Shown piece after piece: positions 51,755 through 59,900 of a DNA stretch of 64,000 nucleotides (position 1 is the stretch's first letter; every line of letters begins with the position of its first letter). Source of the stretch: an uncultured Lachnospiraceae bacterium (GTDB lineage: Bacteria > Bacillota > Clostridia > Lachnospirales > Lachnospiraceae); the NCBI GenBank assembly GCA_910588125.1, contig CAJUPI010000001.1, forward strand, positions 1-64,000, written 5' to 3'. A model generated the notes under the pieces. It was not told the DNA's origin. It did not search any database and worked only from the letters and a program-made list of their open reading frames with translations. Both the position numbers and the translations under genes were made by a program.

Positions 51755-54700
51755 AAAAACAGCACTGGCCATGGCTGTGATTATGGGGATTTCATCAATG
51801 CCGCTCTTTCCTTTTGACGCGTTGGCAGAGCCGGCAGTGATTGAGATCCGGACTGCCGAGGACCTCCGTGAGCTGGCCAGGGTATGCATTTGTGAAAGCT
51901 ATTCGGAGGGAAAAATTGTTAGTCTGGAAGCAGATTTGGATTTACTGGGAGAGACTTTTTCGCCAATTCCGGTATTTTGCGGAACTTTTGAAGGCAATGG
52001 CCATACTATCAGTGGAATGTCTCTTCTTCAGTCCGGCTCTAATCTGGGATTGTTCCGCTACCTGGAAGAAGAAGCTGTGGTACAGAATCTTAATGTAAAT
52101 GGAGAACTCCTGTCAGAGGGAAGCCGGAAACGGATTGGAGGAATCGCCGGGACGAACAAAGGAATCATCCGAAACTGCAGCTTTTCCGGAACCGGAGAGG
52201 CATTGGAAAATCTGGGAGGAATTGCCGGTATCAATGAAGAGACGGGAGTGATTGAAAGCTGTCTCAATCAGGCCGATTTGACAGGAAACCGGAAAATTGG
52301 CGGAATTGCGGGGGAGAATGCCGGTACAATTCTAAATTCATCCAATGAAGGGGCAATCAATGCGGCTTCCGAAGGTATTGATGAGGAAAATGGGAGCAAA
52401 AACAGTATATCCGTAGATTCTATGGATCGGGAAAGCCTTCTGACGACCATTGTCATTGAAAAGGTCAATGATGTAGGAGGGATTGCTGGCCTTTCTACGG
52501 GAAGCATTCAAAACTGCCTGAATTCGGCTTCTATCGGCTATGAGCATACGGGCTATAATATTGGCGGGATCGCTGGCCGCCAGAGCGGTTTGCTGATGCT
52601 CTGTGAGAATTCCGGAATAATAACCGGCCGCAAGGATGTGGGTGGAATTGCCGGACAATTAGAACCCCTTTTAACGATTCAGTATAATCAGGATGCCCTG
52701 GATCAGATGGGTGAGCAGGTGGATCGGATCGCAGATACTACCGATGCTATGACACAAAGTATTCGGGGAACGACCGATGACTCGATTGGCAATCTGGATC
52801 GGGTGGACGAGATTATAAAAAGTATTCGGGATATCACTCGGGATAAGAAAGACGATCGGAGAATCAAACGGGAGGATTATGACGAAAAAGCAAAAAAACA
52901 ATTGGATCAGATAGATGAAATTTTGGCTAATACCGAACTGGATTTGGGAAGCCGTTCGGCAGATCGCGCAAAAAGCCGCATACAGTCTAACATTCGCCGG
53001 GCAAAGGAGCTGCTGGATCAACTGACAGGGAATGGAGGAGCCGGTGATTCCGATAATGTTCTTCCGGACGACTATATTCCGGATGAGGATGACGGAATTT
53101 TAGGGGAGCTGCAGTATCTTTATGAATTGTTGAGTGAATTGCAGGACTGTGCGGAAAATATTGCGGAAGACACTCAGCTCATGGTGGAAGAGCGAGTGGA
53201 TGGTGTTGTAGAAGGTGTCCGGGATTTTGAGGATGATCTGGATTCTCTGCGGGTAGCCTCAAAGGAATTTCTCGATCTGACTCGCGACTATAAAGATCTT
53301 TTGGTGGACGATATCGATGGTCTGGATGCCGATTTGACAGGACAGCTGGATCAGCTGTATGATGAATTGGATGCTTTATCCGATAATTTAAAATCCGGCA
53401 AGGATCAACTTCGTTCCGAAAAGGATCAATTAGACGAACAGTTGGAGGGAATGCACGACATAATCAGCGACGGTGTGGATCGGATTCGCTCGGAGAAGGA
53501 TAAAGCAGGGGAGGACGGGGAATCCCTTTTTGAAGATATCTCAGAGGCGGCAGAGGAATTGAGCAACGGGATGATTATCGGCTGTTCGAACCAGGGAAAG
53601 GTTATTTCTGACTTTCAGGCGGGCGGCGTGGTGGGAACCATTGGCATTGAGGTGGATTTGGATCCAGAAAAAGACATTGAGACATATGGCGATGAGTCTC
53701 TCTATATGAACCGGTATGCGCAAGCCGCAGTGCGTGGGTGCCGCAATGACGGGGATATTCTGGTGCAGCAGGATTATGCCGGAGGCATCGCCGGTACGGC
53801 CAGGATCGGAGTACTGGAATTCAATCAAAATTACGGAGATATTTGTACAGAAGACGGAAATTATGCCGGCGGGATTGCCGGAGTCAGCCAGTCACTGATT
53901 CAAAGCAGCTATTCCATGTGTGAGGTCAGAGGGAATGATTATGCTGGTGGGATTGCCGGTCTTGGCAAAAGCATGAAAAATAATTATGGCATGACCGATG
54001 TGGTGGCACCGGAGGGGGAATGGAAGGGCAGCGTTGCCGGAGACCGGGTAAAAGATGGTACGGTTTCTGAGAATTTCTATGTGGATAATGGATTGGGTGC
54101 TATCGACGGAATCACTTTCCGGGGAGAGGCGGAAGGGATTACCTATGAGGCTCTGTTACAAAAGGAAGATCTGCCTCCGGAGTTCCGGATCCTGACAGTG
54201 ACATTTTTGACAGAGGATCAGATGGTAGAACAGATTGTATGTCAGTATGGCCAGTCCCTAAGCGTAGAAGAAATACCTGAGGTTCCTAAAAAGGCAGGGT
54301 TTTTTGAGTCCTGGGAAGATACGGATCTGTCAAATATTCGAAAAAAATATAAAATTTATGCGGTGTATCAGCCCTGGACAACGACAATAGCCAGTTCTCA
54401 GGAGCCTAAGCCGCAGATGCTGGCGGAGGCCGCTTTTTATCCGGATACTCAGCTGCAGGTGCAAGAAACAGATAAAGAAAAGCTTGCAGAGCTTGATCTT
54501 ACGCTCCCTTCCGGATATCAGAGAGTAAAACATTGTAGCTATGAGATTTTGAGTACAGAAAATAATATTCTGCCGGATATGGTCAAGCTTCATGTATTGG
54601 CAGAAGGAGCCGACACGGTTTGGATTCTGAGTGCCGGCGAAATGGAAAAACCATCCTATGTGAAAGACGGCGATTATCTGATTTTTGAGTCCGGAATTTC

Positions 54701-54827
54701 CGGAGAGCTTCTGCTGATGAAATCTAAGCCCCAATGGGGGATTCTGGTAATAGCTGCAATGGTGGTAATAGCTGCCATATTGACGGTAAAAAGGAAAAAG
54801 AACCGTCAGGCAGCAAAAAACGTCTGA
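51738..54827 (+). CDS. Secreted GLUG-repeat and coiled-coil protein with C-terminal membrane anchor
   Basis: A 1029-residue surface protein. A signal peptide (1-33, cleavage after DALA) is followed by GLUG-type beta-helix repeats (about 130-310, units such as GGIAGTNKGIIRNCSFSG), a long acidic coiled coil (about 314-609, for example GKDQLRSEKDQLDEQLEGM), a second GLUG block (about 611-754), an InlB-like beta-grasp repeat (about 819-876) and a C-terminal helix (about 999-1020) with a basic tail. ATG 51738 follows AAAGGAGG. It overlaps the MMPL gene. The coiled coil recalls YhgE/Pip-like proteins. No known function is claimed. Confidence 0.75.
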   Translation: MKRIIKKTALAMAVIMGISSMPLFPFDALAEPAVIEIRTAEDLRELARVCICESYSEGKIVSLEADLDLLGETFSPIPVFCGTFEGNGHTISGMSLLQSGSNLGLFRYLEEEAVVQNLNVNGELLSEGSRKRIGGIAGTNKGIIRNCSFSGTGEALENLGGIAGINEETGVIESCLNQADLTGNRKIGGIAGENAGTILNSSNEGAINAASEGIDEENGSKNSISVDSMDRESLLTTIVIEKVNDVGGIAGLSTGSIQNCLNSASIGYEHTGYNIGGIAGRQSGLLMLCENSGIITGRKDVGGIAGQLEPLLTIQYNQDALDQMGEQVDRIADTTDAMTQSIRGTTDDSIGNLDRVDEIIKSIRDITRDKKDDRRIKREDYDEKAKKQLDQIDEILANTELDLGSRSADRAKSRIQSNIRRAKELLDQLTGNGGAGDSDNVLPDDYIPDEDDGILGELQYLYELLSELQDCAENIAEDTQLMVEERVDGVVEGVRDFEDDLDSLRVASKEFLDLTRDYKDLLVDDIDGLDADLTGQLDQLYDELDALSDNLKSGKDQLRSEKDQLDEQLEGMHDIISDGVDRIRSEKDKAGEDGESLFEDISEAAEELSNGMIIGCSNQGKVISDFQAGGVVGTIGIEVDLDPEKDIETYGDESLYMNRYAQAAVRGCRNDGDILVQQDYAGGIAGTARIGVLEFNQNYGDICTEDGNYAGGIAGVSQSLIQSSYSMCEVRGNDYAGGIAGLGKSMKNNYGMTDVVAPEGEWKGSVAGDRVKDGTVSENFYVDNGLGAIDGITFRGEAEGITYEALLQKEDLPPEFRILTVTFLTEDQMVEQIVCQYGQSLSVEEIPEVPKKAGFFESWEDTDLSNIRKKYKIYAVYQPWTTTIASSQEPKPQMLAEAAFYPDTQLQVQETDKEKLAELDLTLPSGYQRVKHCSYEILSTENNILPDMVKLHVLAEGADTVWILSAGEMEKPSYVKDGDYLIFESGISGELLLMKSKPQWGILVIAAMVVIAAILTVKRKKNRQAAKNV

Positions 54828-54831
54828 CCGG

Positions 54832-56055
54832 TTAGGATTTTCCCCTGTGGGAGGAGGATTTATCTTCGTTGACGGCTATAAGCTGCTCCCACAGGGGTTT
54901 CTTTCCCTTTTTTCTTGTCATTTCCACCAGATTCAGCCCGGTTATATCCACAACTGTTGTTTTGACCGGATCTTGTGCGGCATAATAACGCAATTGCTCC
55001 AGCAAAAGCGCTTTGTCAGAAGCTTCCTTCATGTCAATGAAATCAATCATGATAATTCCGGAAAGGTTTCTCAGACGGAGCTGGTGGCAAATCTCCCGGG
55101 CGGCTTCCAGATTAATCAGGCGGATGGTATCGCCTGGTTCCTTTTTACCGGAGTATTTGCCGGTATTGACATCGATTACCACCATTGCTTCTGTGGGTTC
55201 AATAATCAGGTAACCGCCGGATTTCAGCCAAACCCGTTTTTGGCAAGCCTGGTTCATAACGGATTGCAGAGAATAAAGACTGGCAAGGGATAGCAGGGGA
55301 TCCTGATAAAATCGCAGTTTTTCTCGGTCTTCCGATGGATTGCCCTTAAAGTAAGATTCAATCGTCTGATAGATATCTCTTTGATCCGTAATAATTTCTT
55401 CCAGCGTTCCGATATGGCTGTTCTTTAAGCTTTTCAAATATTCTGGTTCTGCCTGGTACAAGAGGCTGCCGCTGGAACGGAAACCGGCGGAGTGCAAAAC
55501 ATTGCTGCAAATTTGCAGCAGGCTTTGCGTTTCAGAAAGGATTTTTTCTTCCAGCTGATAACCGTTGGTTCTGACAATGATACCAGAAGTACCCTGCAGC
55601 AGTGTTTCAAGCTTTGGGCGAAGCTGCTCCTTCCAGGCTTTGTCATGAATTTTGGCGGAAAAGTTGATAGACTTTTTGCCAATGGTTAATACTACATATT
55701 TGCCAGGAAAATTCAGATTGGCCGTTAGCACCGGATCTTTGGTTTTTATGGCATCCTTGGCTACCTGGACAACGATTTCATCATTGCCTTTCAGTTGTTT
55801 GGAAGAAACGGCCGCCGAATTCTGATTTGCCAGCAGTGATATCGGGTTGTCCTCCAGACTATAGTAGCCTGTCTGGTTATCTCCAAAATCAACGAATGCT
55901 GCATTAAGATTTTTGATGATGCGATTGATTTTTCCTATATAAATATTGCCCAGAATCGAAGCGTTTTCCTCCAGGCCCAGTTCCAGTGCGTCCTTTTCAG
56001 AAAACAGGGCAGTCAGGATTCGCTCATTCCAGCGGGTGATTATTAATTTATTCAA
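54832..56055 (-). CDS. rng: Ribonuclease E/G family protein
   Basis: A 407-residue endoribonuclease. The S1-like RNA-binding region (about 35-125, ASILGNIYIGKINRIIKN) is followed by the catalytic DNase I-like region with VVIDVNTGKYSG and IIMIDFIDM, whose Asp residues bind the metal. The usual zinc-link CPxC is not visible after TRKKGKKPLWEQL, so the protein ends early compared with E. coli RNase G. Its start overlaps the end of the DUF2344 gene, the common Clostridia order. The role is rRNA/mRNA processing. Confidence 0.85.
   Translation of the reverse strand: MNKLIITRWNERILTALFSEKDALELGLEENASILGNIYIGKINRIIKNLNAAFVDFGDNQTGYYSLEDNPISLLANQNSAAVSSKQLKGNDEIVVQVAKDAIKTKDPVLTANLNFPGKYVVLTIGKKSINFSAKIHDKAWKEQLRPKLETLLQGTSGIIVRTNGYQLEEKILSETQSLLQICSNVLHSAGFRSSGSLLYQAEPEYLKSLKNSHIGTLEEIITDQRDIYQTIESYFKGNPSEDREKLRFYQDPLLSLASLYSLQSVMNQACQKRVWLKSGGYLIIEPTEAMVVIDVNTGKYSGKKEPGDTIRLINLEAAREICHQLRLRNLSGIIMIDFIDMKEASDKALLLEQLRYYAAQDPVKTTVVDITGLNLVEMTRKKGKKPLWEQLIAVNEDKSSSHRGKS
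54841..54915 (+). terminator. Hairpin inside the end of rng, likely terminator for the GLUG gene
   Basis: Arms CCCCTGTGGGAG (54842-54853) and CTCCCACAGGGG (54887-54898) enclose about 33 bases and are followed on the plus strand by a T/C-rich run. It begins 14 bases after the GLUG-protein stop but lies in the coding part of convergent rng. Confidence 0.5.
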
Positions 56056-56761
56056 TGTCTTCTCCTAATTGTTCCAGTGGAAAAAAAACAGGAATATCGT
56101 CTTTAGAGCTATTCGCATATACCTCATCTCGATGAATCAACAGTGCGAATTTGGCAAGCTCCTGCTTTTGGTTGTCGAAATAGGCTTGTAGCACCAATTC
56201 AGGCTTCAGATTGGCGACGCTTCCGGCAGCGACGCGCATTTTTATCAGATGGCCGGGAAGGATTTCCAACTGATAGATCCATGGGCGGATATCCGTTTCT
56301 TTTTCTCCTTTTTTGGTTTTTTTCATAATTAAAATCTGATCTTTTTGCGCAAATCTTGTCAATCCGGTGGCGAAATCATCCCAGTTGGATGGTTCATATC
56401 CTTTCCGGAAACTCAATGTATAATCAGCAGCGGCCACGATTGCCATTGCGGATTCTGCGGAATCCGGCAGCCTTTTATAGCTTAAGGCTTCTACCCCTTC
56501 CGTCATGGCAGCATTGATCCGCTGCAGCATTTTTGCAGAAGAATCGGTGGACAATACTTCGATGTCGACATATTCTCCCCTGCTGGTGATTCCCACTCCT
56601 AAAGGGGCGGCAAAGGACATGATCTGATGAGGGCTAAAACCCTCACTATAACGGATATCAACATTCGCCCGGCGCATTACCTTTTGAAAATAGCGCATCA
56701 TATCAAGATGGCCGATGAACTTCATGGCACCTTCTTTGGCAAATTTAATTCTGATTTTCAA
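56048..56761 (-). CDS. TIGR03936/DUF2344 family protein, partner of a radical SAM protein
   Basis: A 237-residue protein. The core begins KIRIKFAKEGAMKFIGHLD and continues MMRYFQKVMRRANVDIRYSEGFSPHQIMSF, typical of the radical-SAM-linked family TIGR03936 (split here as two stretches). The start is TTG 56761, six bases after GGAGGAGGTG; the frame runs farther upstream but inside the radical SAM gene. It overlaps the end of that gene and the start of rng. It is often fused to or next to TIGR03960 proteins; the function (RNA modification is suspected) is not established. Confidence 0.82.
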   Translation of the reverse strand: MKIRIKFAKEGAMKFIGHLDMMRYFQKVMRRANVDIRYSEGFSPHQIMSFAAPLGVGITSRGEYVDIEVLSTDSSAKMLQRINAAMTEGVEALSYKRLPDSAESAMAIVAAADYTLSFRKGYEPSNWDDFATGLTRFAQKDQILIMKKTKKGEKETDIRPWIYQLEILPGHLIKMRVAAGSVANLKPELVLQAYFDNQKQELAKFALLIHRDEVYANSSKDDIPVFFPLEQLGEDIE

Positions 56762-58613
56762 AGCAGACACCTCCTCCAAAGCTTCGTGCACCACAGCCGG
56801 AACAGCGTTTACGGCAGTTGGGAGTTTCTTTTTCGCAGATGGCATTTTGCCATTCCCGCAGTAGAAAGTCCTTAGTCACACCGGCATCGATGAAATCCCA
56901 GGGAAACAACTCATCTGGCTTTCTTTCTCGCGTGGTATAAAAATCAATATCTACCCCGCAATCTTCAAACGCCTGCATCCAGATCTCATTTCTGAAATAT
57001 TCACTCCACGAATCATAGAGAGCTCCTTTATGGTAAGCCTCTTCAATTACGGCAGCCACCTTCCGGTCACCACGGGCCAGGACTCCTTCCAGAATTGTCA
57101 CATCGGCATCATGATAAATGTATTTCAGGCTTTTTTTGTTTTTCATTTCTTTAAATTTGTCTTTCACGGCATAAGCTCGTTGTAAAAACTCCTCCCTGGT
57201 GCACATCCTGGCCCACTGAAAGGGGGTAAAGGGCTTGGGCACAAAAAAAGAGGAGCTGGCTGTAACCTGTACCCTACCATGACGGTTTTCTTTGGGAACC
57301 TCATTGTAAAAAGTCTCGGCGACCTTTTCCGACAACAGGGCGATCCCCTCGATATCTTTGGGCGTTTCCGTAGGTAAACCCAACATAAAATAAAGCTTTA
57401 CGCGATTCCAGCCACCCCGGAATGCCTCGGCGGCCCCCTTTAGAATCACCTCTTCTGTCAAACCTTTGTTGATCACATCCCGCAAACGTTGGGTCCCTGC
57501 TTCCGGCGCAAAGGTCAGGCTGCTTTTTTTCACATCCTGAACCTTGCTCATCACATCCAGAGAAAACGCATCAATTCGCAAGGATGGCAGAGAGATGTTA
57601 ACTCCTTTTCCATGAAACTCTTCAATCAAAAAAGTTACCAGCTCTTTTAAATGTGTGTAATCACTGGAACTTAAGGAACTTAAGGAGATTTCTTCATGGC
57701 CGGTGCGGTTTAGCATTTGATATGCATATTTTTTCAAATATTCCAGGCTGTGTTCCCGCAGAGGACGATAAATATTCCCTGCCTGGCAAAAACGGCAGCC
57801 TCGGATACAGCCCCGCTGTATCTCCAAAACCACCCGATCCTGGGTTACTTTGATAAAAGGAACAATGGGGTTTTCGATGTAAGGGGCATCATCCAAATTT
57901 ACCACCAGCTCCTTGGTGACAGATTGTGGAATGCCCTCCTGATTCGGCTGAAAAGAAGCAATCGTTCCATCTTCATGATAGGATACATCATAAAAAGCCG
58001 GTACATAGATACCGGGTATCTGCGCAGCCTCTTTCAGAAAATCCCATCGGCTTTTATTGCTCGTGCGAATCTTTTTATAGAGATCAAATAATACGTCGTA
58101 TTGCGTTTCTCCTTCTCCGATATAAAACAGATCGAAAAAAGGTGCTAACGGCTCTGGGTTATAAGCACAAGGTCCGCCTCCGATAACCAGCGGATCTTGT
58201 TCCCCGCGTTCCTTTGCATGTAGTGGGATTCCACTTAAATCCAATACTTGCAGAATGTTCGTATAACACATTTCGTACTGAATAGTAAAACCAAGAAAAT
58301 CGAAATCCCGAACCGGATCCTGGGATTCCAGCGCAAAAAGAGGAATCTGTTGTTGACGCATCTGCTGATCCAGATCTATCCAAGGAGAAAAAACCCTCTC
58401 ACAATAAACATCCTCCCGATGATTAAACATATCATAGAGGATTTGCATTCCCAAATGAGACATGCCAATTTCATAGACATCAGGGAAACACATGGCAAAA
58501 CGGATAGCTACACGGTTTGGATCTTTCACAACCGCGTTCATTTCATTCCCAATATAACGGGCCGGCTGCTGGACAGATAGTAAAATTTCGTCATTCAAGG
58601 CTAATTTTCTCAT
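56745..58613 (-). CDS. TIGR03960-family B12-binding radical SAM protein
   Basis: A 622-residue protein. An N-terminal cobalamin-binding-like region precedes the radical-SAM motif RGCIRGCRFCQAGNIYRP (CxxxCxxC, about 265), and the conserved SLSSSDYTHL and PSLRIDAFSLDVM follow. The C-terminus has a Cys cluster (CRKRCSGCGARSFGGGVC). The start is ATG 58613 after AAAGGA. The trio with DUF2344 and rng, divergent from rplU, is a conserved Clostridia block. The reaction is not established. Confidence 0.85.
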   Translation of the reverse strand: MRKLALNDEILLSVQQPARYIGNEMNAVVKDPNRVAIRFAMCFPDVYEIGMSHLGMQILYDMFNHREDVYCERVFSPWIDLDQQMRQQQIPLFALESQDPVRDFDFLGFTIQYEMCYTNILQVLDLSGIPLHAKERGEQDPLVIGGGPCAYNPEPLAPFFDLFYIGEGETQYDVLFDLYKKIRTSNKSRWDFLKEAAQIPGIYVPAFYDVSYHEDGTIASFQPNQEGIPQSVTKELVVNLDDAPYIENPIVPFIKVTQDRVVLEIQRGCIRGCRFCQAGNIYRPLREHSLEYLKKYAYQMLNRTGHEEISLSSLSSSDYTHLKELVTFLIEEFHGKGVNISLPSLRIDAFSLDVMSKVQDVKKSSLTFAPEAGTQRLRDVINKGLTEEVILKGAAEAFRGGWNRVKLYFMLGLPTETPKDIEGIALLSEKVAETFYNEVPKENRHGRVQVTASSSFFVPKPFTPFQWARMCTREEFLQRAYAVKDKFKEMKNKKSLKYIYHDADVTILEGVLARGDRKVAAVIEEAYHKGALYDSWSEYFRNEIWMQAFEDCGVDIDFYTTRERKPDELFPWDFIDAGVTKDFLLREWQNAICEKETPNCRKRCSGCGARSFGGGVCFENQN

Positions 58614-58698
58614 GGATAGTTTCCTTTTATTCAAGATTATGGTATAATTGCAGTTATCATTATACCCTATCTTGTGTGGAATTTCAAACAATTTCTGG

Positions 58699-58727
58699 TT
58701 GACATTCCATTCTCCCCATGCTAATAT
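58699..58727 (+). promoter_or_regulatory. Strong promoter of the rplU operon
   Basis: Consensus -35 TTGACA (58699-58704), 17-base spacer, -10 TAATAT (58722-58727). The transcript starts near 58733. Confidence 0.75.
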
Positions 58728-58732
58728 ATTTA

Positions 58733-58822
58733 AGTATGCCGCACAGTGAGGTCAGAAAGCTTTCAGCGGGTTTTCCGCCTGGGACACCGCAACTGGCGAG
58801 TAATGATAATAGGAGGTGCCGT
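58733..58822 (+). ncRNA. Ribosomal protein L21 leader (L21-type autoregulatory RNA)
   Basis: A structured leader of about 90 bases before rplU, with hairpin candidates such as AGCGGGTTTTCCGCC (near 58768). L21 leaders are known Firmicutes RNAs that bind L21 and repress the operon. The identity rests on position and size more than on a folded consensus. It ends at AGGAGGTGCC before ATG 58823. Confidence 0.55.
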
Positions 58823-59131
58823 ATGTACGCGATTATTGCAACAGGTGGCAAGCAGTATAAGGTAGCAGAAGGCGATATCATTAAGGTAGAAAAACTTGGT
58901 GTGGACGCCGGCGAAACCGTTACATTCGATCAGGTTTTGGCTGTTAATAACGGAGAATTATCCATCGGATGTCCCACAGTAGCGGGTGCGACTGTTTCTG
59001 GAACCGTTGTCAAAGAGGGTAAGGCAAAGAAGGTTATTGTGTACAAGTATAAGAGAAAGACTGGCTATCACAAGAAAAACGGTCACAGACAGCTCTATAC
59101 TCAGATCAAGATTGACAAGATCAACGCATAA
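58823..59131 (+). CDS. rplU: 50S ribosomal protein L21
   Basis: A 102-residue ribosomal protein beginning MYAIIATGGKQYKVAEGD, with the conserved C-terminal KRKTGYHKKNGHRQLYTQIKI region. The ATG follows AGGAGGTGCCGT. The open frame extends upstream in frame to 58718, but that is the leader. It heads rplU-prp-rpmA. Confidence 0.97.
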   Translation: MYAIIATGGKQYKVAEGDIIKVEKLGVDAGETVTFDQVLAVNNGELSIGCPTVAGATVSGTVVKEGKAKKVIVYKYKRKTGYHKKNGHRQLYTQIKIDKINA

Positions 59132-59133
59132 TT

Positions 59134-59472
59134 ATGATTGACGTAACTGTATTAGTCGATTCGGAGGATTGCTATTGCGGGATTCTGATGTCAGGACATG
59201 CCGGATATGCCGGCAGGCATCAGGAGGGGCAGGAACTGGTATGTGCTGCCGTGTCCGCCCTCACTTTGAACATGGCAAACAGTGTGGAACATTTTACAGA
59301 TGCCAGGTTTGAGGCTGAGATGGAAGAGGAGAGCGGATTTTTTCATTTTCGCTTTACTGAAAAAGCAGATGCCGGAGCGATGCTTCTTATGAACTCCCTG
59401 ATATTCGGATTGCTGGATGTCGAGGAGACATATGGAGAACCATATATCAAAATCCGCTATAAGGAGGTGTAA
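59134..59472 (+). CDS. prp: Ribosomal-processing cysteine protease Prp
   Basis: A 112-residue protease that removes the N-terminal extension of L27. The catalytic pair is His 22 in SGHAGYA and Cys 37 in ELVCAAVSALTLN. It lies two bases after rplU and three bases before rpmA, as in other Firmicutes. The partner L27 below carries the matching cleavage motif. Confidence 0.93.
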   Translation: MIDVTVLVDSEDCYCGILMSGHAGYAGRHQEGQELVCAAVSALTLNMANSVEHFTDARFEAEMEEESGFFHFRFTEKADAGAMLLMNSLIFGLLDVEETYGEPYIKIRYKEV

Positions 59473-59475
59473 GTG

Positions 59476-59766
59476 ATGTTTAAGATGAACCTTCAGTTAT
59501 TTGCTCATAAAAAAGGTGTAGGTTCCACGAAGAACGGCAGGGATTCCGAGTCTAAGAGACTGGGCGCCAAAAGAGCAGACGGCCAGTTTGTATTGGCAGG
59601 CAATATTCTGTACCGTCAGAGAGGAACTAAGATCCATCCCGGACTGAATGTAGGCCGTGGTGGCGATGACACTCTGTTTGCGACAGCAGACGGTATTGTG
59701 AGATTCGAGAGGAAAGGCAGAGACAGAAAGCAGGTTTCTGTATATCCGAAAACTATCAATGAATAG
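59476..59766 (+). CDS. rpmA: 50S ribosomal protein L27 (with cleavable N-terminus)
   Basis: A 96-residue ribosomal protein. The N-terminus MFKMNLQLFAHKKGVG holds the Prp motif NLQLF/AHKKG; cleavage leaves Ala-His as the mature end at the peptidyl-transferase centre. The core RLGAKRADGQFVLAGNILYRQRG (in two parts) is typical. ATG 59476 follows AGGAGGTG at eight bases; GTG 59473 is less well placed. Confidence 0.96.
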   Translation: MFKMNLQLFAHKKGVGSTKNGRDSESKRLGAKRADGQFVLAGNILYRQRGTKIHPGLNVGRGGDDTLFATADGIVRFERKGRDRKQVSVYPKTINE

Positions 59767-59796
59767 TGATTGTTGTTAGGACTGATTTGACTGACG

Positions 59797-59830
59797 GGCT
59801 TCATACTGATACCAGGTATGAAGCCTTTTT
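59797..59830 (+). terminator. Factor-independent terminator after rpmA
   Basis: Arms GGCTTCATAC and GTATGAAGCC around a nine-base loop, followed by TTTTT. It separates the ribosomal genes from obgE. Confidence 0.85.
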
Positions 59831-59900
59831 AAAACTTTGAACGAAGAAATTGTAAAACGGCTCATGCTTATGCAAAGGCACTGAAAGGACAGGTGAGAGA

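Noticed and set aside
58718..58822. In-frame N-terminal extension of rplU
   Set aside because: The promoter -10 lies inside it and a strong Shine-Dalgarno precedes ATG 58823. It is the leader, not protein.
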